The notes beneath the pieces were generated by a model that ran no database searches, was not told the origin of the DNA, and saw only the letters and a list, made by a program, of their open reading frames with translations. The translations under genes and the position numbers were made by a program. Source: Acidisoma sp. L85 (GTDB lineage Bacteria > Pseudomonadota > Alphaproteobacteria > Acetobacterales > Acetobacteraceae). From it: a DNA stretch of 42,931 nt. Positions 33,557-41,407 of this stretch are shown here, piece after piece. The stretch is taken from positions 1 to 42,931 of the forward strand of contig NZ_LMUQ01000053.1 of NCBI RefSeq assembly GCF_009765865.1, read 5' to 3'. Positions within the stretch are counted from its first letter, which is position 1; each line of letters opens with the position of its first letter.

Positions 33557-34125
33557 CGTCGCCGCCTATCCCAACCTGGCCTGCATCCTGGCGCGGCCGA
33601 TCGCTGTCCCCAGCCGAGGTGACCAAGCTGCTGCATGCCGCCAAGGTCGGCCACCATGGCGTACGCGACCACCTGCTGTTGCTCATGACCTACCGCCATG
33701 GTCTGCGCGTCAGCGAGGCCGTGGGCCTGCGCCGCGACGAACTGGACCTCGACCGCGCACGGCTCTGGGTGAGCCGCCTCAAGGGCGGCCTCTCGGTCGA
33801 GCAGCCAATCGCCGGCGACGAACTGCGCGCCATCAAGCGCTATCTTGCCACTCGCACCGATGCGCTGCTCTGGCTGTTCATCTCCGAGCGTTCCCAACCG
33901 CTCACCCGGCAGGCGGTCAACTACCTCATCGGCGCCGCAGCCGAACGCGCCAGCTTGCCCGGCGTTCATCCGCATACGCTCCGGCATTCCTGCGGCTTCG
34001 CGCTGGCCGACAAAGGCCACGACCTGCGCCTCATCCAGGACTATCTCGGCCATCGCGACCCCAGGCACACCGTCCTTTACACCCGCACCGTAGGCAGGCG
34101 GTTCGAAGGCCTCTGGAGCCGCTGA
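33538..34125 (+). CDS. Tyrosine recombinase / site-specific integrase
   Basis: A protein of about 195 residues consisting of the catalytic domain. The active-site set is visible: Arg in [14 protein letters not shown], Lys in [10 protein letters not shown], His-x-x-Arg in [17 protein letters not shown], His in [11 protein letters not shown] and the nucleophile Tyr in VLYTRTVG. It resembles the short FimB/FimE-like integrases common on alphaproteobacterial plasmids, which lack the core-binding domain. The start is unclear: the TTG at 33538 lies in ku debris, and homology starts at about [12 protein letters not shown] (near 33600). The DUF6880 gene begins four bases after its stop. Confidence 0.87.
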   Translation: MIRLPGASPPIPTWPASWRGRSLSPAEVTKLLHAAKVGHHGVRDHLLLLMTYRHGLRVSEAVGLRRDELDLDRARLWVSRLKGGLSVEQPIAGDELRAIKRYLATRTDALLWLFISERSQPLTRQAVNYLIGAAAERASLPGVHPHTLRHSCGFALADKGHDLRLIQDYLGHRDPRHTVLYTRTVGRRFEGLWSR

Positions 34126-34129
34126 CCGC

Positions 34130-35569
34130 ATGCCGTCCAAGAAGACCGTGACCCCGGACAACCTGGCTGCCCTTGGAGCGGAGCGCCTTGCGACGATCCT
34201 TGTCGAGCTTGCCGACGGGGATGCGGAGATCAAGCGCCGCCTGCGCCTGGAGCTCGCGGCGCAGGAAGGCGGCGACAGCGTCGCCGCCGAGATCGGCAAG
34301 CGCATCACCGCACTCAGGTCTGCCCGATCATTCATCGACTGGCAGAAGCGGCGGGACTTTGTGCGTGACCTCGACCTGCAGCGGGCGATGATCACGGACC
34401 GCGTCGCGCCCGCTCGCGCCGACCTGGCACTGGACCTTATGTGGCAGTTCCTGAACCTCGCCGAGCCGGTGATCAATCGCGTGGACGACAGCAACGGCTC
34501 GGTCGGGGATGTCTTCCGCTCAGCCTGCGAGGACCTCGGCGCAATCGCGGTCCGGGCCAAGCCCGATCCGGTGGCCCTCGCGGACCGGGTGTACGATGCG
34601 CTGCTGGCCAATGACTACGGCGTCTATGACAGCTTGATGCCGGCTATGCTCCCGGCCCTCGGCGACGCCGGGGCATCTCATCTGAAAGGCCGGCTGGTGC
34701 AGGCTCTCGCGAAGCGGCCGAGCCCGGGGCAAAGGGATGGGCGCGTAGAGGCCGCGCGCCGGGCGCTGCAGGACATCGCGGACGGGCAGGGCGATATCGA
34801 CGCCTACATCGCGCTGGTGCCTGCGGCGGCGCGGAGCAACCCGCACAAAGGTGCCGAGATCGGCCATCGGCTTCTCGCGGCTGGCCGGGCGGCCGAGGCA
34901 CTCGCCGCGCTGGAATTGGCCAGGCCGAAGCGGCGGACTGTCCGCGCCACCGACGACGACACCCTGTTGCTCGCAGGGTATGGCGCTGACAGCGCGTGGG
35001 AGGAGGCCTACATCGAAGCCCTCGAGGCGACCGGCCAGCAGGAGCACGCGCAGCGACTTCGCTGGGCGGCATTCGAGGAGCGGCTCTCGTCGACGCATCT
35101 GCGTGCGTACCTCAAACGGCTGCCGGATTTCGAGGACGTCGAGGCCGAGGACCGGGCGATGCAACATGCGCTTGGGTTCGGCAGCTTCGCGGCAGCGCTC
35201 AACTTCTTCCGGGACTGGCCAGATCAGGCCCGCGCAGCACAGCTCGTGATGACACGGACGCAGGAGATCGACGGGAACCTATATTTCCTGCTCGACCCGG
35301 CAGCGCAGCTGATCGAAGGTCGATACCCGATGGCGGCGACACTGCTTCGGCGGGCGATGATCGAGGACACGCTGAATGGGGCCAAGTCTACCCGCTACAA
35401 GCACGCGTCCCGGCACCTGCTAGAATGCGTGTCGCTCGCGCCGGGCATCCACAACTTCGGCGGCGTCGAAACGCACGAAAGCTTCGTCGGCCGTCTGCGC
35501 GCCAAGCACGGTCGAAAGGTCGGCTTCTGGGGGCAGACTGCGGAAGCGTCGAGAGGGAGCCAGCTCTGA
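34130..35569 (+). CDS. DUF6880 family protein
   Basis: A 479-residue, mostly helical protein starting MPSKKTVTPDNLAALGAERL. It continues ILVELADGDAEIKRRLRLEL, RSARSFIDWQKRRDFVRDLD and LALDLMWQFLNLAEPVINRV, the pattern of DUF6880. The rest looks like TPR/HEAT-type helical repeats. Function is unknown. The gene starts four bases after the recombinase stop, so they are probably co-transcribed. It is G+C rich and intact. Confidence 0.82.
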   Translation: MPSKKTVTPDNLAALGAERLATILVELADGDAEIKRRLRLELAAQEGGDSVAAEIGKRITALRSARSFIDWQKRRDFVRDLDLQRAMITDRVAPARADLALDLMWQFLNLAEPVINRVDDSNGSVGDVFRSACEDLGAIAVRAKPDPVALADRVYDALLANDYGVYDSLMPAMLPALGDAGASHLKGRLVQALAKRPSPGQRDGRVEAARRALQDIADGQGDIDAYIALVPAAARSNPHKGAEIGHRLLAAGRAAEALAALELARPKRRTVRATDDDTLLLAGYGADSAWEEAYIEALEATGQQEHAQRLRWAAFEERLSSTHLRAYLKRLPDFEDVEAEDRAMQHALGFGSFAAALNFFRDWPDQARAAQLVMTRTQEIDGNLYFLLDPAAQLIEGRYPMAATLLRRAMIEDTLNGAKSTRYKHASRHLLECVSLAPGIHNFGGVETHESFVGRLRAKHGRKVGFWGQTAEASRGSQL

Positions 35570-35856
35570 TCTCCCCGACAACTTCTAGATGGCCATTTTT
35601 GCACAGCTTCGCGGTCACCGGGCAAGAAGGAAAGGGATAGGTTATAGGTTCGGCGCTCGGGCGTGCTATCGACACAGTTCCCAGACGCCGAAGACGAGGT
35701 TGAGCGTACCAAACACCGCCTCGCGGCTCAGACGATCAGCCTGAACGACGGTCGCCTCCGCCCCAACAGACGTCGTCCTGCTGGCCTCATGAATGCTATA
35801 ACTCCCCGCATCCTGGGCGCGGCATCAAGGCTTCGTGCGAACGTGCCAGCTCCGCC
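35570..35856. other. Spacer after the DUF6880 gene
   Basis: No gene I can support. A 71-codon frame from 35663 has no recognisable domain. Confidence 0.35.
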
Positions 35857-36152
35857 ACGGGCGGCGCCTGTGTCGTAGAAGCGGCAGCCGGCGATGAGGC
35901 GGCTGAGAAGCTGGGGACCCCGATGCTATCGACGTGGTGTTCACTGACGTGCGGACGCCCGGGAAAATGGACGGCATTGACGTGGCCGTGCGCGCTCGCG
36001 AACTCCATCCCGGCATCGCAGTGCTTGTTGTTTCTGGTTTTGCCCCGCAGCTGTGGGAGCGCCTTGAGGGGTTGGATCCGCCAGCGGTGTTCCTCCCTAA
36101 ACCTTACCGGACGCGCGATATCCTCAACAACATACGCCGCCTGGCCGTCTAG
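35857..36152 (+). pseudogene. Response-regulator receiver domain remnant
   Basis: The second part reads DVVFTDVRTPGKMDGIDVAV, then AVLVVSGFA and PAVFLPKPYRTRDILNNIRR, ending at a TAG. These are the phospho-acceptor Asp loop, the Ser/Thr region and the Lys-Pro of a CheY-like receiver. The preceding part (VVEAAAGDEAAEKLG) is in another frame, one base out near 35920. The N-terminal acidic pair of the receiver is missing. No output domain follows. It is a decayed single-domain response regulator. Confidence 0.65.
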
Positions 36153-36158
36153 AGGACA

Positions 36159-36246
36159 CCCCCGTTGAGTCACATGAACACCCCCATCTCGTCACAACCG
36201 AGCACCCGTTGAGTCACTACAACGCCCCAGTTGAGTCACAATCAAA
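36159..36246. repeat. Four tandem 22-bp repeats
   Basis: Units start at 36159, 36181, 36203 and 36225, exactly 22 bases apart. Each has a C-rich lead (CCCCC or CACCC type) and a core: GTTGAGTCAC in units 1, 3 and 4, and ATCTCGTCAC in unit 2. An AT-rich stretch follows, with a DnaA-box-like site at 36318. This may be a second iteron array or a centromere. Alternatively it is the multi-repeat end of an IS21-family element, whose termini carry such repeats; no IS21 transposase is visible. Confidence 0.7.
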
Positions 36247-36317
36247 GCCGTAACTTCCTGTTTTTGTTATGTTATTCGTGCCCTTAAGTTAGAATCTAAG
36301 AGAACTTGAACTAGAGC

Positions 36318-36326
36318 AGTGGATAA
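36318..36326 (-). promoter_or_regulatory. DnaA-box-like site
   Basis: AGTGGATAA reads TTATCCACT on the minus strand, eight of nine matches to the DnaA box TTATCCACA. It lies about 70 bases beyond the 22-bp repeats and an AT-rich stretch. A single site may be chance. Confidence 0.3.
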
Positions 36327-36389
36327 GCCCCTGGGTCGTTGCGAGCATCTGCCTTCGGCTAGACTTGTGCTTGCATCCGATAGCACTAA

Positions 36390-36785
36390 GTGCTATGCCA
36401 CGCTGTGGCCGATGCTGACGAAACCGCGCGGGCTTTTAAGACCGCCTGGTTCGCCAAGGCAGCGCGCAAGGCGCTCGTTAACGATGAGGAGCTTTGTAGA
36501 GCCATCGCAGAGGTCCGGAAGGGCCAAGCCGACGACCTCGGAGGAGGTGTGTTCAAGAAGCGCCTGGATAAGAACAGGCATCGAAGCATCATTGTCGCCA
36601 AGGGTCGACGCTATTGGGTTTACGCTTACCTTTTTGCGAAGAAAGATCGGGCGAACATTGAGGATGATGAACTGAAGGCGTTTCGCAAACTGGCCGACCT
36701 CTACGCCGCAAAGACGGACATCGAGATCGGGAAGGAACTGGAAGCCAAAGAGCTAGTGGAGATTTGCAATGACCGCGAGCCGTAA
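36390..36785 (+). CDS. RelE/HigB-type toxin of a type II toxin-antitoxin system
   Basis: A protein of up to 131 residues, of which the conserved part is FKTAWFAKAARKALVNDEEL, CRAIAEVRKGQADDLGGGVF, KKRLDKNRHRSIIVAKG, RRYWVYAYLFAKKDRANIED. This matches RelE/ParE-superfamily mRNA-interferase-like toxins whose gene comes before the antitoxin, as in higBA. The start is uncertain: GTG at 36390 or GTG at 36405, neither with a clear ribosome-binding site. It overlaps the antitoxin gene by 17 bases. A palindrome TTAGAATCTAA at 36289-36299 may be the operator. Confidence 0.82.
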   Translation: MLCHAVADADETARAFKTAWFAKAARKALVNDEELCRAIAEVRKGQADDLGGGVFKKRLDKNRHRSIIVAKGRRYWVYAYLFAKKDRANIEDDELKAFRKLADLYAAKTDIEIGKELEAKELVEICNDREP

Positions 36786-37092
36786 GTTCAAAAGCGACGC
36801 CTTCGAGGCGGTCCACAGCGCCGCCGCCGGCATGTATCGCGTCGGCACGATCGACAAGGCGACCATGAGAGACTTCGATGAAACCTGCTTGGCCATCACG
36901 CCGACCATCGCACCAGCGGCAATCAAGCAGCTGCGCGAGAGCAACAAGGTCAGTCAGCCCGTGTTCGCGCGCTACCTCAACACGAGCGAAAGCACGGTCG
37001 AAAAGTGGGAGACTGGGGCCAAGAAGCCGAGCGGCGCTGCGCTAAAGTTGCTGAGCATCGTCCAGAAGCACGGGCTCCAAATTCTTGCCTAG
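36769..37092 (+). CDS. HTH-domain antitoxin (HigA/NadS-like)
   Basis: A 107-residue protein. The C-terminal half (IKQLRESNKVSQPVFARYLN, TSESTVEKWETGAKKPSGAA) is a Cro/CI-type helix-turn-helix. The N-terminal half should wrap the toxin. Its start overlaps the toxin end, giving translational coupling. By family behaviour it neutralises the toxin and represses the operon. The pair would stabilise the plasmid by post-segregational killing or serve another stress role. Confidence 0.85.
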   Translation: MTASRKFKSDAFEAVHSAAAGMYRVGTIDKATMRDFDETCLAITPTIAPAAIKQLRESNKVSQPVFARYLNTSESTVEKWETGAKKPSGAALKLLSIVQKHGLQILA

Positions 37093-37389
37093 CCTATGCT
37101 TTGCAACATCTTTGAGCGAGCTTCGCGGTTGGGTCCGATAAGCGCGCGGAGTGGGATATAAGGCGAGTCCTGAGCCGTTGATGACGGCCTCAGGCTCCCA
37201 GCGTCTTCGCCTGGAAATCACACTCTGCGAAACTATGACGAGCGGAATCCGATCGTCATGGGTCAGCGACCGGCCATCTGGTCTGTCGAAACCGCCGATC
37301 AAAGGTGCCGCGCCATAGACGCTGCCGAGCGCGAGCGGACACTTATCGAGAAGTGGACGCAAGTCGCAGCGGAAGCGAGCAAGCTGAAA
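37093..37389. other. Spacer between the toxin-antitoxin genes and traD
   Basis: No recognised gene. A plus-strand frame starting at 37258 (with AADQR/ERTLIEKW-like helical residues) and a minus-strand frame across 37042-37362 are open but show no family resemblance. Confidence 0.35.
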
Positions 37390-37785
37390 TTACTCCCGCA
37401 CCTCCATTCCCAGCGGCTCTTCCTGCCTCAGGTGCATTACCTCAGCGCCAGCCGCCTCCTTATCCGCATCGAAGGCGCGCAGTCCCCGTCGGCGCCATCT
37501 GGCACAGAGGTCGGCGACGGTTCCTTCTTCCGATTGCCCGTCTTCCTGAAGCCTTTGTGCGATGTCCAAAAAGGCGCCAAGCAGAGTGGCGCGATCATCG
37601 TTGACGAGTTCGACCAGCCCGGCCTTTTGAACGAGGCCACCGAGTTCGATGAGGTGGCGCGTGCGCTCACGGCGATTTCGCACCCATTGCCGGGTATCAT
37701 CCCGCGCACGAGCGGCCTCCGTTCTGTTCCTTTGCACGGTCAGGCGCCGGAGCTGAGCTGTTGTTGTCTGAAGGTCATGGAGCAG
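37390..37785 (-). CDS. traD: Conjugal transfer protein TraD
   Basis: A small basic helical protein. The recognised part is RRERTRHLIELGGLVQKAGL, VELVNDDRATLLGAFLDIAQ, RLQ, then WRRRGLRAFDADKEAAG. This matches the short TraD of Ti-type and sphingomonad mobilisation regions (not the coupling protein of F-type plasmids). Its start is unclear because no ATG is in frame: CTG at 37785 (overlapping the traC end) keeps the full coiled helix, and GTG at 37737 is the alternative. It follows traC on the same strand and probably helps the relaxosome. Confidence 0.72.
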   Translation of the reverse strand: MLHDLQTTTAQLRRLTVQRNRTEAARARDDTRQWVRNRRERTRHLIELGGLVQKAGLVELVNDDRATLLGAFLDIAQRLQEDGQSEEGTVADLCARWRRRGLRAFDADKEAAGAEVMHLRQEEPLGMEVRE

Positions 37786-38056
37786 GGTTGCTGGTTGAGG
37801 ATTTCTTCCCCCGTTTGCCACCTTCCTGAAAGAAGGTCTGCCCCCGTTCGGTCCACCTCGCGACGGCTTCGGGTTGTTTCTTGGATTGTTCGAGAGCGGC
37901 GAGCAGTGCGCCGGCGAGCGCCTCGATAGGGAGGGCATCTGCGCCGGTGACCTGGATCAGCTCGCCGAGCTGAGTGGTCTTCTGTGTTTTGACCTTCTTG
38001 GCTTTCTCCATGAGCGCTTGGAGTTCGGCATCATAGTCGCGTGGTTTGCGGGCCAT
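37775..38056 (-). CDS. traC: Conjugal transfer protein TraC
   Basis: A 93-residue protein: MARKPRDYDAELQALMEKAK, KVKTQKTTQLGELIQVTGAD, ALPIEALAGALLAALEQS, then a basic tail. It fits the TraC family found with TraA-type relaxases, an auxiliary relaxosome component that probably binds near oriT. The ATG at 38056 matches the family start exactly, so a longer in-frame extension is rejected. It reads divergently from traA, the two separated by about 210 bases with a candidate oriT. Confidence 0.88.
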   Translation of the reverse strand: MARKPRDYDAELQALMEKAKKVKTQKTTQLGELIQVTGADALPIEALAGALLAALEQSKKQPEAVARWTERGQTFFQEGGKRGKKSSTSNPAP

Positions 38057-38129
38057 TGGTGGGTTCCAGAGCAGTGAGCTGCCGCCGATTCTAGCAACGC
38101 CCAAGCCTATGGCCAACTCCTTCGGCTGT

Positions 38130-38216
38130 CGCTTACGCGCGAAAAGCATCATGTGCAGACCGGAGCGTAAGCGTAGGTCATCAGGCAAATGCGCGCTTAT
38201 AGGTCATTGCATGACC
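38130..38216. other. oriT: Candidate origin of transfer (oriT)
   Basis: Between divergent traC and traA lies a 9-bp inverted repeat CGCTTACGC (38130-38138) / GCGTAAGCG (38165-38173). It is followed by GGCAAATGCGCGCTTA (38184-38199), similar to the nick region of RSF1010/MobQ-type origins (GGTAAATGCGCCCT). A hairpin GGTCAT-TGC-ATGACC follows at 38202-38216. Location, inverted repeat and nick-like core agree with the Ti-type arrangement. The exact nick base cannot be assigned. Confidence 0.6.
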
Positions 38217-38268
38217 CGCGCAGAATTGGCTAGATTCGACACCGTCTAGTGGGAGCCGGAGCTGCTGC

Positions 38269-41200
38269 GTGGCGATCTACCACTTCTCCGCCAAGGTAAT
38301 CGGCCGCTCTGGCGGACGCAGCGCTATCGCTTCGGCGGCCTACCGGGCTGGCGAGCGGCTGCACGACGACAAGCGCGACCGCAACCATGACTACTCCGAC
38401 AAGGCTGGCGTCGTGCATCGCGAGATCATGCTGCCGGACGGCGCGCCCGCACGCTGGGCCGACCGCGGCACGCTCTGGAACGAGGTCGAGGCTGGAGAGA
38501 AACGCAAGGACGCGCAGCTTGCCCGTGACATTGAAATCTCCCTGCCACGAGAGCTCGGGAAAGCGGAGGCGATCCGGCTGGCGCAGGACTTCGTGCATGA
38601 GCAGTTTGTCGCGCGCGGAATGGTCGCCGACCTGAACGTGCATTGGACCCAGGCGCGAGATGGCGGCGAGCAGCCGCACGCGCATGTCATGCTCACCATG
38701 AGGGAGGTGTTGCCAGGGCTAGGCGCGCTTGAGGGAAAGGAAGAAGGGGCGTTCGGCAAGAAGGTGATTGCGTGGAATGACCGGGGGCTGTTGACCGGAT
38801 GGCGGGAGCGTTGGGCCGAGTTAGCGAATGCGCGGTTGCTGGAGTTGGGGCACGACATCCGCATCGATCATCGCTCCTATGCTGAGCAGGGGATCGAGCT
38901 TGAGCCGCAGCACAAGATAGGGCCGGTTGGAACCTACCGCGAGGATGAGCGTCAACAGCAGTTGGAGCGGGCCGCTGAGCACCGGGAGATTGCCCGGCGC
39001 AATGGAGATAAGCTGCTCGACGAGCCTGCGATCGCGCTGCGTGCGCTGACGCAGCAGCACAGCACCTTCACCCGGCAAGAGCTGGCGCGGTTCGTGGACC
39101 GTCACACGGATGGCGCCGCGCAGTTTTCGGCGGTGATGACGAAGGTGGAAGCGGCGCCGGAGCTGGTACGGCTGGGCCAGGACGGCCGCGGACGTGATCG
39201 GTTCACCACTCAAGACATGCTGGACGCCGAGCGACGGATGGAAAGGGCGGCGCGCCTGCTCTCCGATCGTGATGGGCATCGCGTGTTGCAGGTCGCTGGG
39301 TGGCGGGCGGTGAAGGCGGCGGAGCGCGGCGGGCTGGTGCTGGAAGAGGAGCAGCGCGCGGCGTTTAAGCACGTCACGTCGGGGCCGGACCTTTCGCTTG
39401 TTGTGGGCTACGCCGGCAGCGGCAAAAGCACGATGCTGGGGGTGGCACGCGCGACCTGGGAGGCGGAGGGTTTTCAGGTGCGCGGGCTTGCGCTGTCGGG
39501 CATCGCGGCCGAGGGGCTTGAGAAAGGTTCGAGGATCGCTTCGCGTACCATCGCCAGTCTCGAATACGCCTGGAAGGAAGGGCGCGAGCCCCTTACCCGC
39601 CAGGATGTGCTGGTGATCGACGAGGCCGGGATGATCGGCTCGCGGCAGATGGAGCGGGTGCTGTCTGCCGCGCAGGCGGCCGGAGCTAAGGTCGTGCTGA
39701 TCGGTGATCCCGAGCAATTGCAGGCGATCGAGGCAGGGGCCGCATTTCGGGCGTTGGCGGAGCGGCATGGCGCGGCCGAAATCACGACGGTGCGCCGGCA
39801 GCACGAGGCGTGGCAGCGCGAAGCGACGCGTGAGCTGGCGACCGGACGGACGGAGCAGGCACTGGCGCGGTATGCGGCGGCGGGCATGGTGGTGGCGTCC
39901 GACACGCGTGCGGAAGCGCGCGGGGCACTTGTCGCGAGCTGGGATGCGGCGCGGCGGCAGCAACCGGAGGAGAGCCGGGTCATCCTCGCCTACACGCGCG
40001 CCGACGTGCGGGATCTGAACGATCTGGCCCGTGCGCAACTGCGGGCGGCCGGCGAGCTGCGGATGCCCGACCAGGTGGTGCAGACGGAGCGCGGCGCACG
40101 GGCCTTTGCCGCAGGCGACCGGATCATGTTCCAGAGGAACGAGCGCGGGCTTGGCGGGCATGACGACCGGCGGGACGGGGTGGCGGTGAAGAACGGCTCG
40201 TTGGGCACGGTGCTGGCGATCGACGCCGAGGGGCAGCGGTTTACCGTCCGGCTTGATGGCGCGGCGGCACCAGGACAGGCGCAGGGAGGGAACGTGCGCG
40301 AGGTGACGTTCGCCCTCGGGGATTACGCGCATATCGACCACGGCTATGCGGCGACGGTGCACAAGGCGCAGGGGGTCACCGTTGATCGGGCGCATGTGTT
40401 GGTGACGCCGCACATGGACCGGCATGCGGCCTATGTCGGGCTGACGCGGCACCGGGACGGGGTGGCGCTGCACTACGCCCAAGAGGACTTTGCCGATCTG
40501 GCCAAGCTGACGCGTGCGCTCAGCCGGGAGCGGGCGAAGGATACCAGTCTCGACTATGACCGGGATCGCGAGGGTGACGAGCTGTCGCGGCGCTATGCCG
40601 AGCGGCGCGGGCTCGACCCGCTGCGGCCAGAAAGCGCGATCGTGGTGCGCGAGGTGGCACACCAGCCTGAGCGCGAAGCGACGACGTCGACCCCCCGGCG
40701 GAGCCGGTTTACCGGGCTGAAGCTCAGGGCTGAACAGGACACACTGCGCCAGGCCGAGCCAGTGCGGCAGACCGAGCCGGTCACGGCCATGGAGTCACTC
40801 CCTCGCACAACGCCGGAGATCGAGCGCGAGGAACGACTACGGGGCGCACTGACGGCCTATGCCGTGGCGTGGGCGGATGCCGGCCGCATGACGGCAGCCG
40901 ATCTGCCGGTGCTGGCGCATCAGGCGGAAGCGCTGGAACGAGCTGAGCAGAGGCTGGAAGCTCTGGCGCCTAACCTCCCGCGTGACGCGCGTGCGGCGCT
41001 GGAGCGCGCGCCGGAGCTGGCGCGAGATGCCGCAACGCCGGACGGCATGGCGGCGCTGGGGACGGCGATCAGTATCGAGCGGCGTGCGCGGCTTAATCTG
41101 GACGAGCGTGGCCGAGCGGCGGTGCGGACGTGGGATACGCTGGAGCGGGCCTATGAAGCGGCCGAGAAGGAGTACGACTGGAAGGCCCAGCGGAAGGTGG

Positions 41201-41403
41201 GCGCGCGGATGGAAGCGTTCGCCAAGGAGCTGAAATGCGATCTGCCGCTGGACCGCCTGTTACGGCAGCGCGGCCGGGAGCTGGGTGTGGACAAGGGGTC
41301 ACGGCTCGACCAGGTGGTGCAGGCACGCGAGGCCGACGTTACCCGGACGCTGCGGCGGGAGCTCGGCATTAGCCGGGGGCGCGACATGGGTATGAGCCTG
41401 TAA
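38269..41403 (+). CDS. traA: Ti-type conjugative relaxase/helicase TraA
   Basis: A 1044-residue protein. Residues about 1-220 are a MobA/MobL (MobQ) relaxase: AIYHFSAKVIGRSGGRSAIA, the candidate catalytic Tyr in SAAYRAGERLHD and the metal-binding EQPHAHVMLTMRE. Residues about 365-760 form an SF1 helicase: Walker A VVGYAGSGKSTML (near residue 380), Walker B VLVIDEAGMIGSRQ, then GDPEQLQAIEAGAAFRAL, and HGYAATVHKAQGVTVDRAHV with YVGLTRHRDGVALHY. The helical C-terminus is lineage-specific. It nicks oriT, stays attached to the 5' end and unwinds the strand for transfer. The start is GTG with GGGAGCCGGAG upstream. The DUF6118 gene follows four bases after its stop. Confidence 0.93.
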   Translation: MAIYHFSAKVIGRSGGRSAIASAAYRAGERLHDDKRDRNHDYSDKAGVVHREIMLPDGAPARWADRGTLWNEVEAGEKRKDAQLARDIEISLPRELGKAEAIRLAQDFVHEQFVARGMVADLNVHWTQARDGGEQPHAHVMLTMREVLPGLGALEGKEEGAFGKKVIAWNDRGLLTGWRERWAELANARLLELGHDIRIDHRSYAEQGIELEPQHKIGPVGTYREDERQQQLERAAEHREIARRNGDKLLDEPAIALRALTQQHSTFTRQELARFVDRHTDGAAQFSAVMTKVEAAPELVRLGQDGRGRDRFTTQDMLDAERRMERAARLLSDRDGHRVLQVAGWRAVKAAERGGLVLEEEQRAAFKHVTSGPDLSLVVGYAGSGKSTMLGVARATWEAEGFQVRGLALSGIAAEGLEKGSRIASRTIASLEYAWKEGREPLTRQDVLVIDEAGMIGSRQMERVLSAAQAAGAKVVLIGDPEQLQAIEAGAAFRALAERHGAAEITTVRRQHEAWQREATRELATGRTEQALARYAAAGMVVASDTRAEARGALVASWDAARRQQPEESRVILAYTRADVRDLNDLARAQLRAAGELRMPDQVVQTERGARAFAAGDRIMFQRNERGLGGHDDRRDGVAVKNGSLGTVLAIDAEGQRFTVRLDGAAAPGQAQGGNVREVTFALGDYAHIDHGYAATVHKAQGVTVDRAHVLVTPHMDRHAAYVGLTRHRDGVALHYAQEDFADLAKLTRALSRERAKDTSLDYDRDREGDELSRRYAERRGLDPLRPESAIVVREVAHQPEREATTSTPRRSRFTGLKLRAEQDTLRQAEPVRQTEPVTAMESLPRTTPEIEREERLRGALTAYAVAWADAGRMTAADLPVLAHQAEALERAEQRLEALAPNLPRDARAALERAPELARDAATPDGMAALGTAISIERRARLNLDERGRAAVRTWDTLERAYEAAEKEYDWKAQRKVGARMEAFAKELKCDLPLDRLLRQRGRELGVDKGSRLDQVVQAREADVTRTLRRELGISRGRDMGMSL

Positions 41404-41407
41404 GCCG

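Noticed and set aside
33508-34611. A 367-codon open frame antisense to the recombinase and the DUF6880 gene
   Set aside because: It covers two well-supported genes on the other strand and is Arg/Ser/Ala-rich with no recognisable motif.
36159-36246. CRISPR array
   Set aside because: The units are 22 bases with no unique spacers and no cas genes.
38821-40662. A 613-codon open frame antisense to traA
   Set aside because: It lies wholly opposite a well-supported relaxase/helicase, has a composition typical of the antisense of G+C-rich genes and shows no domain.
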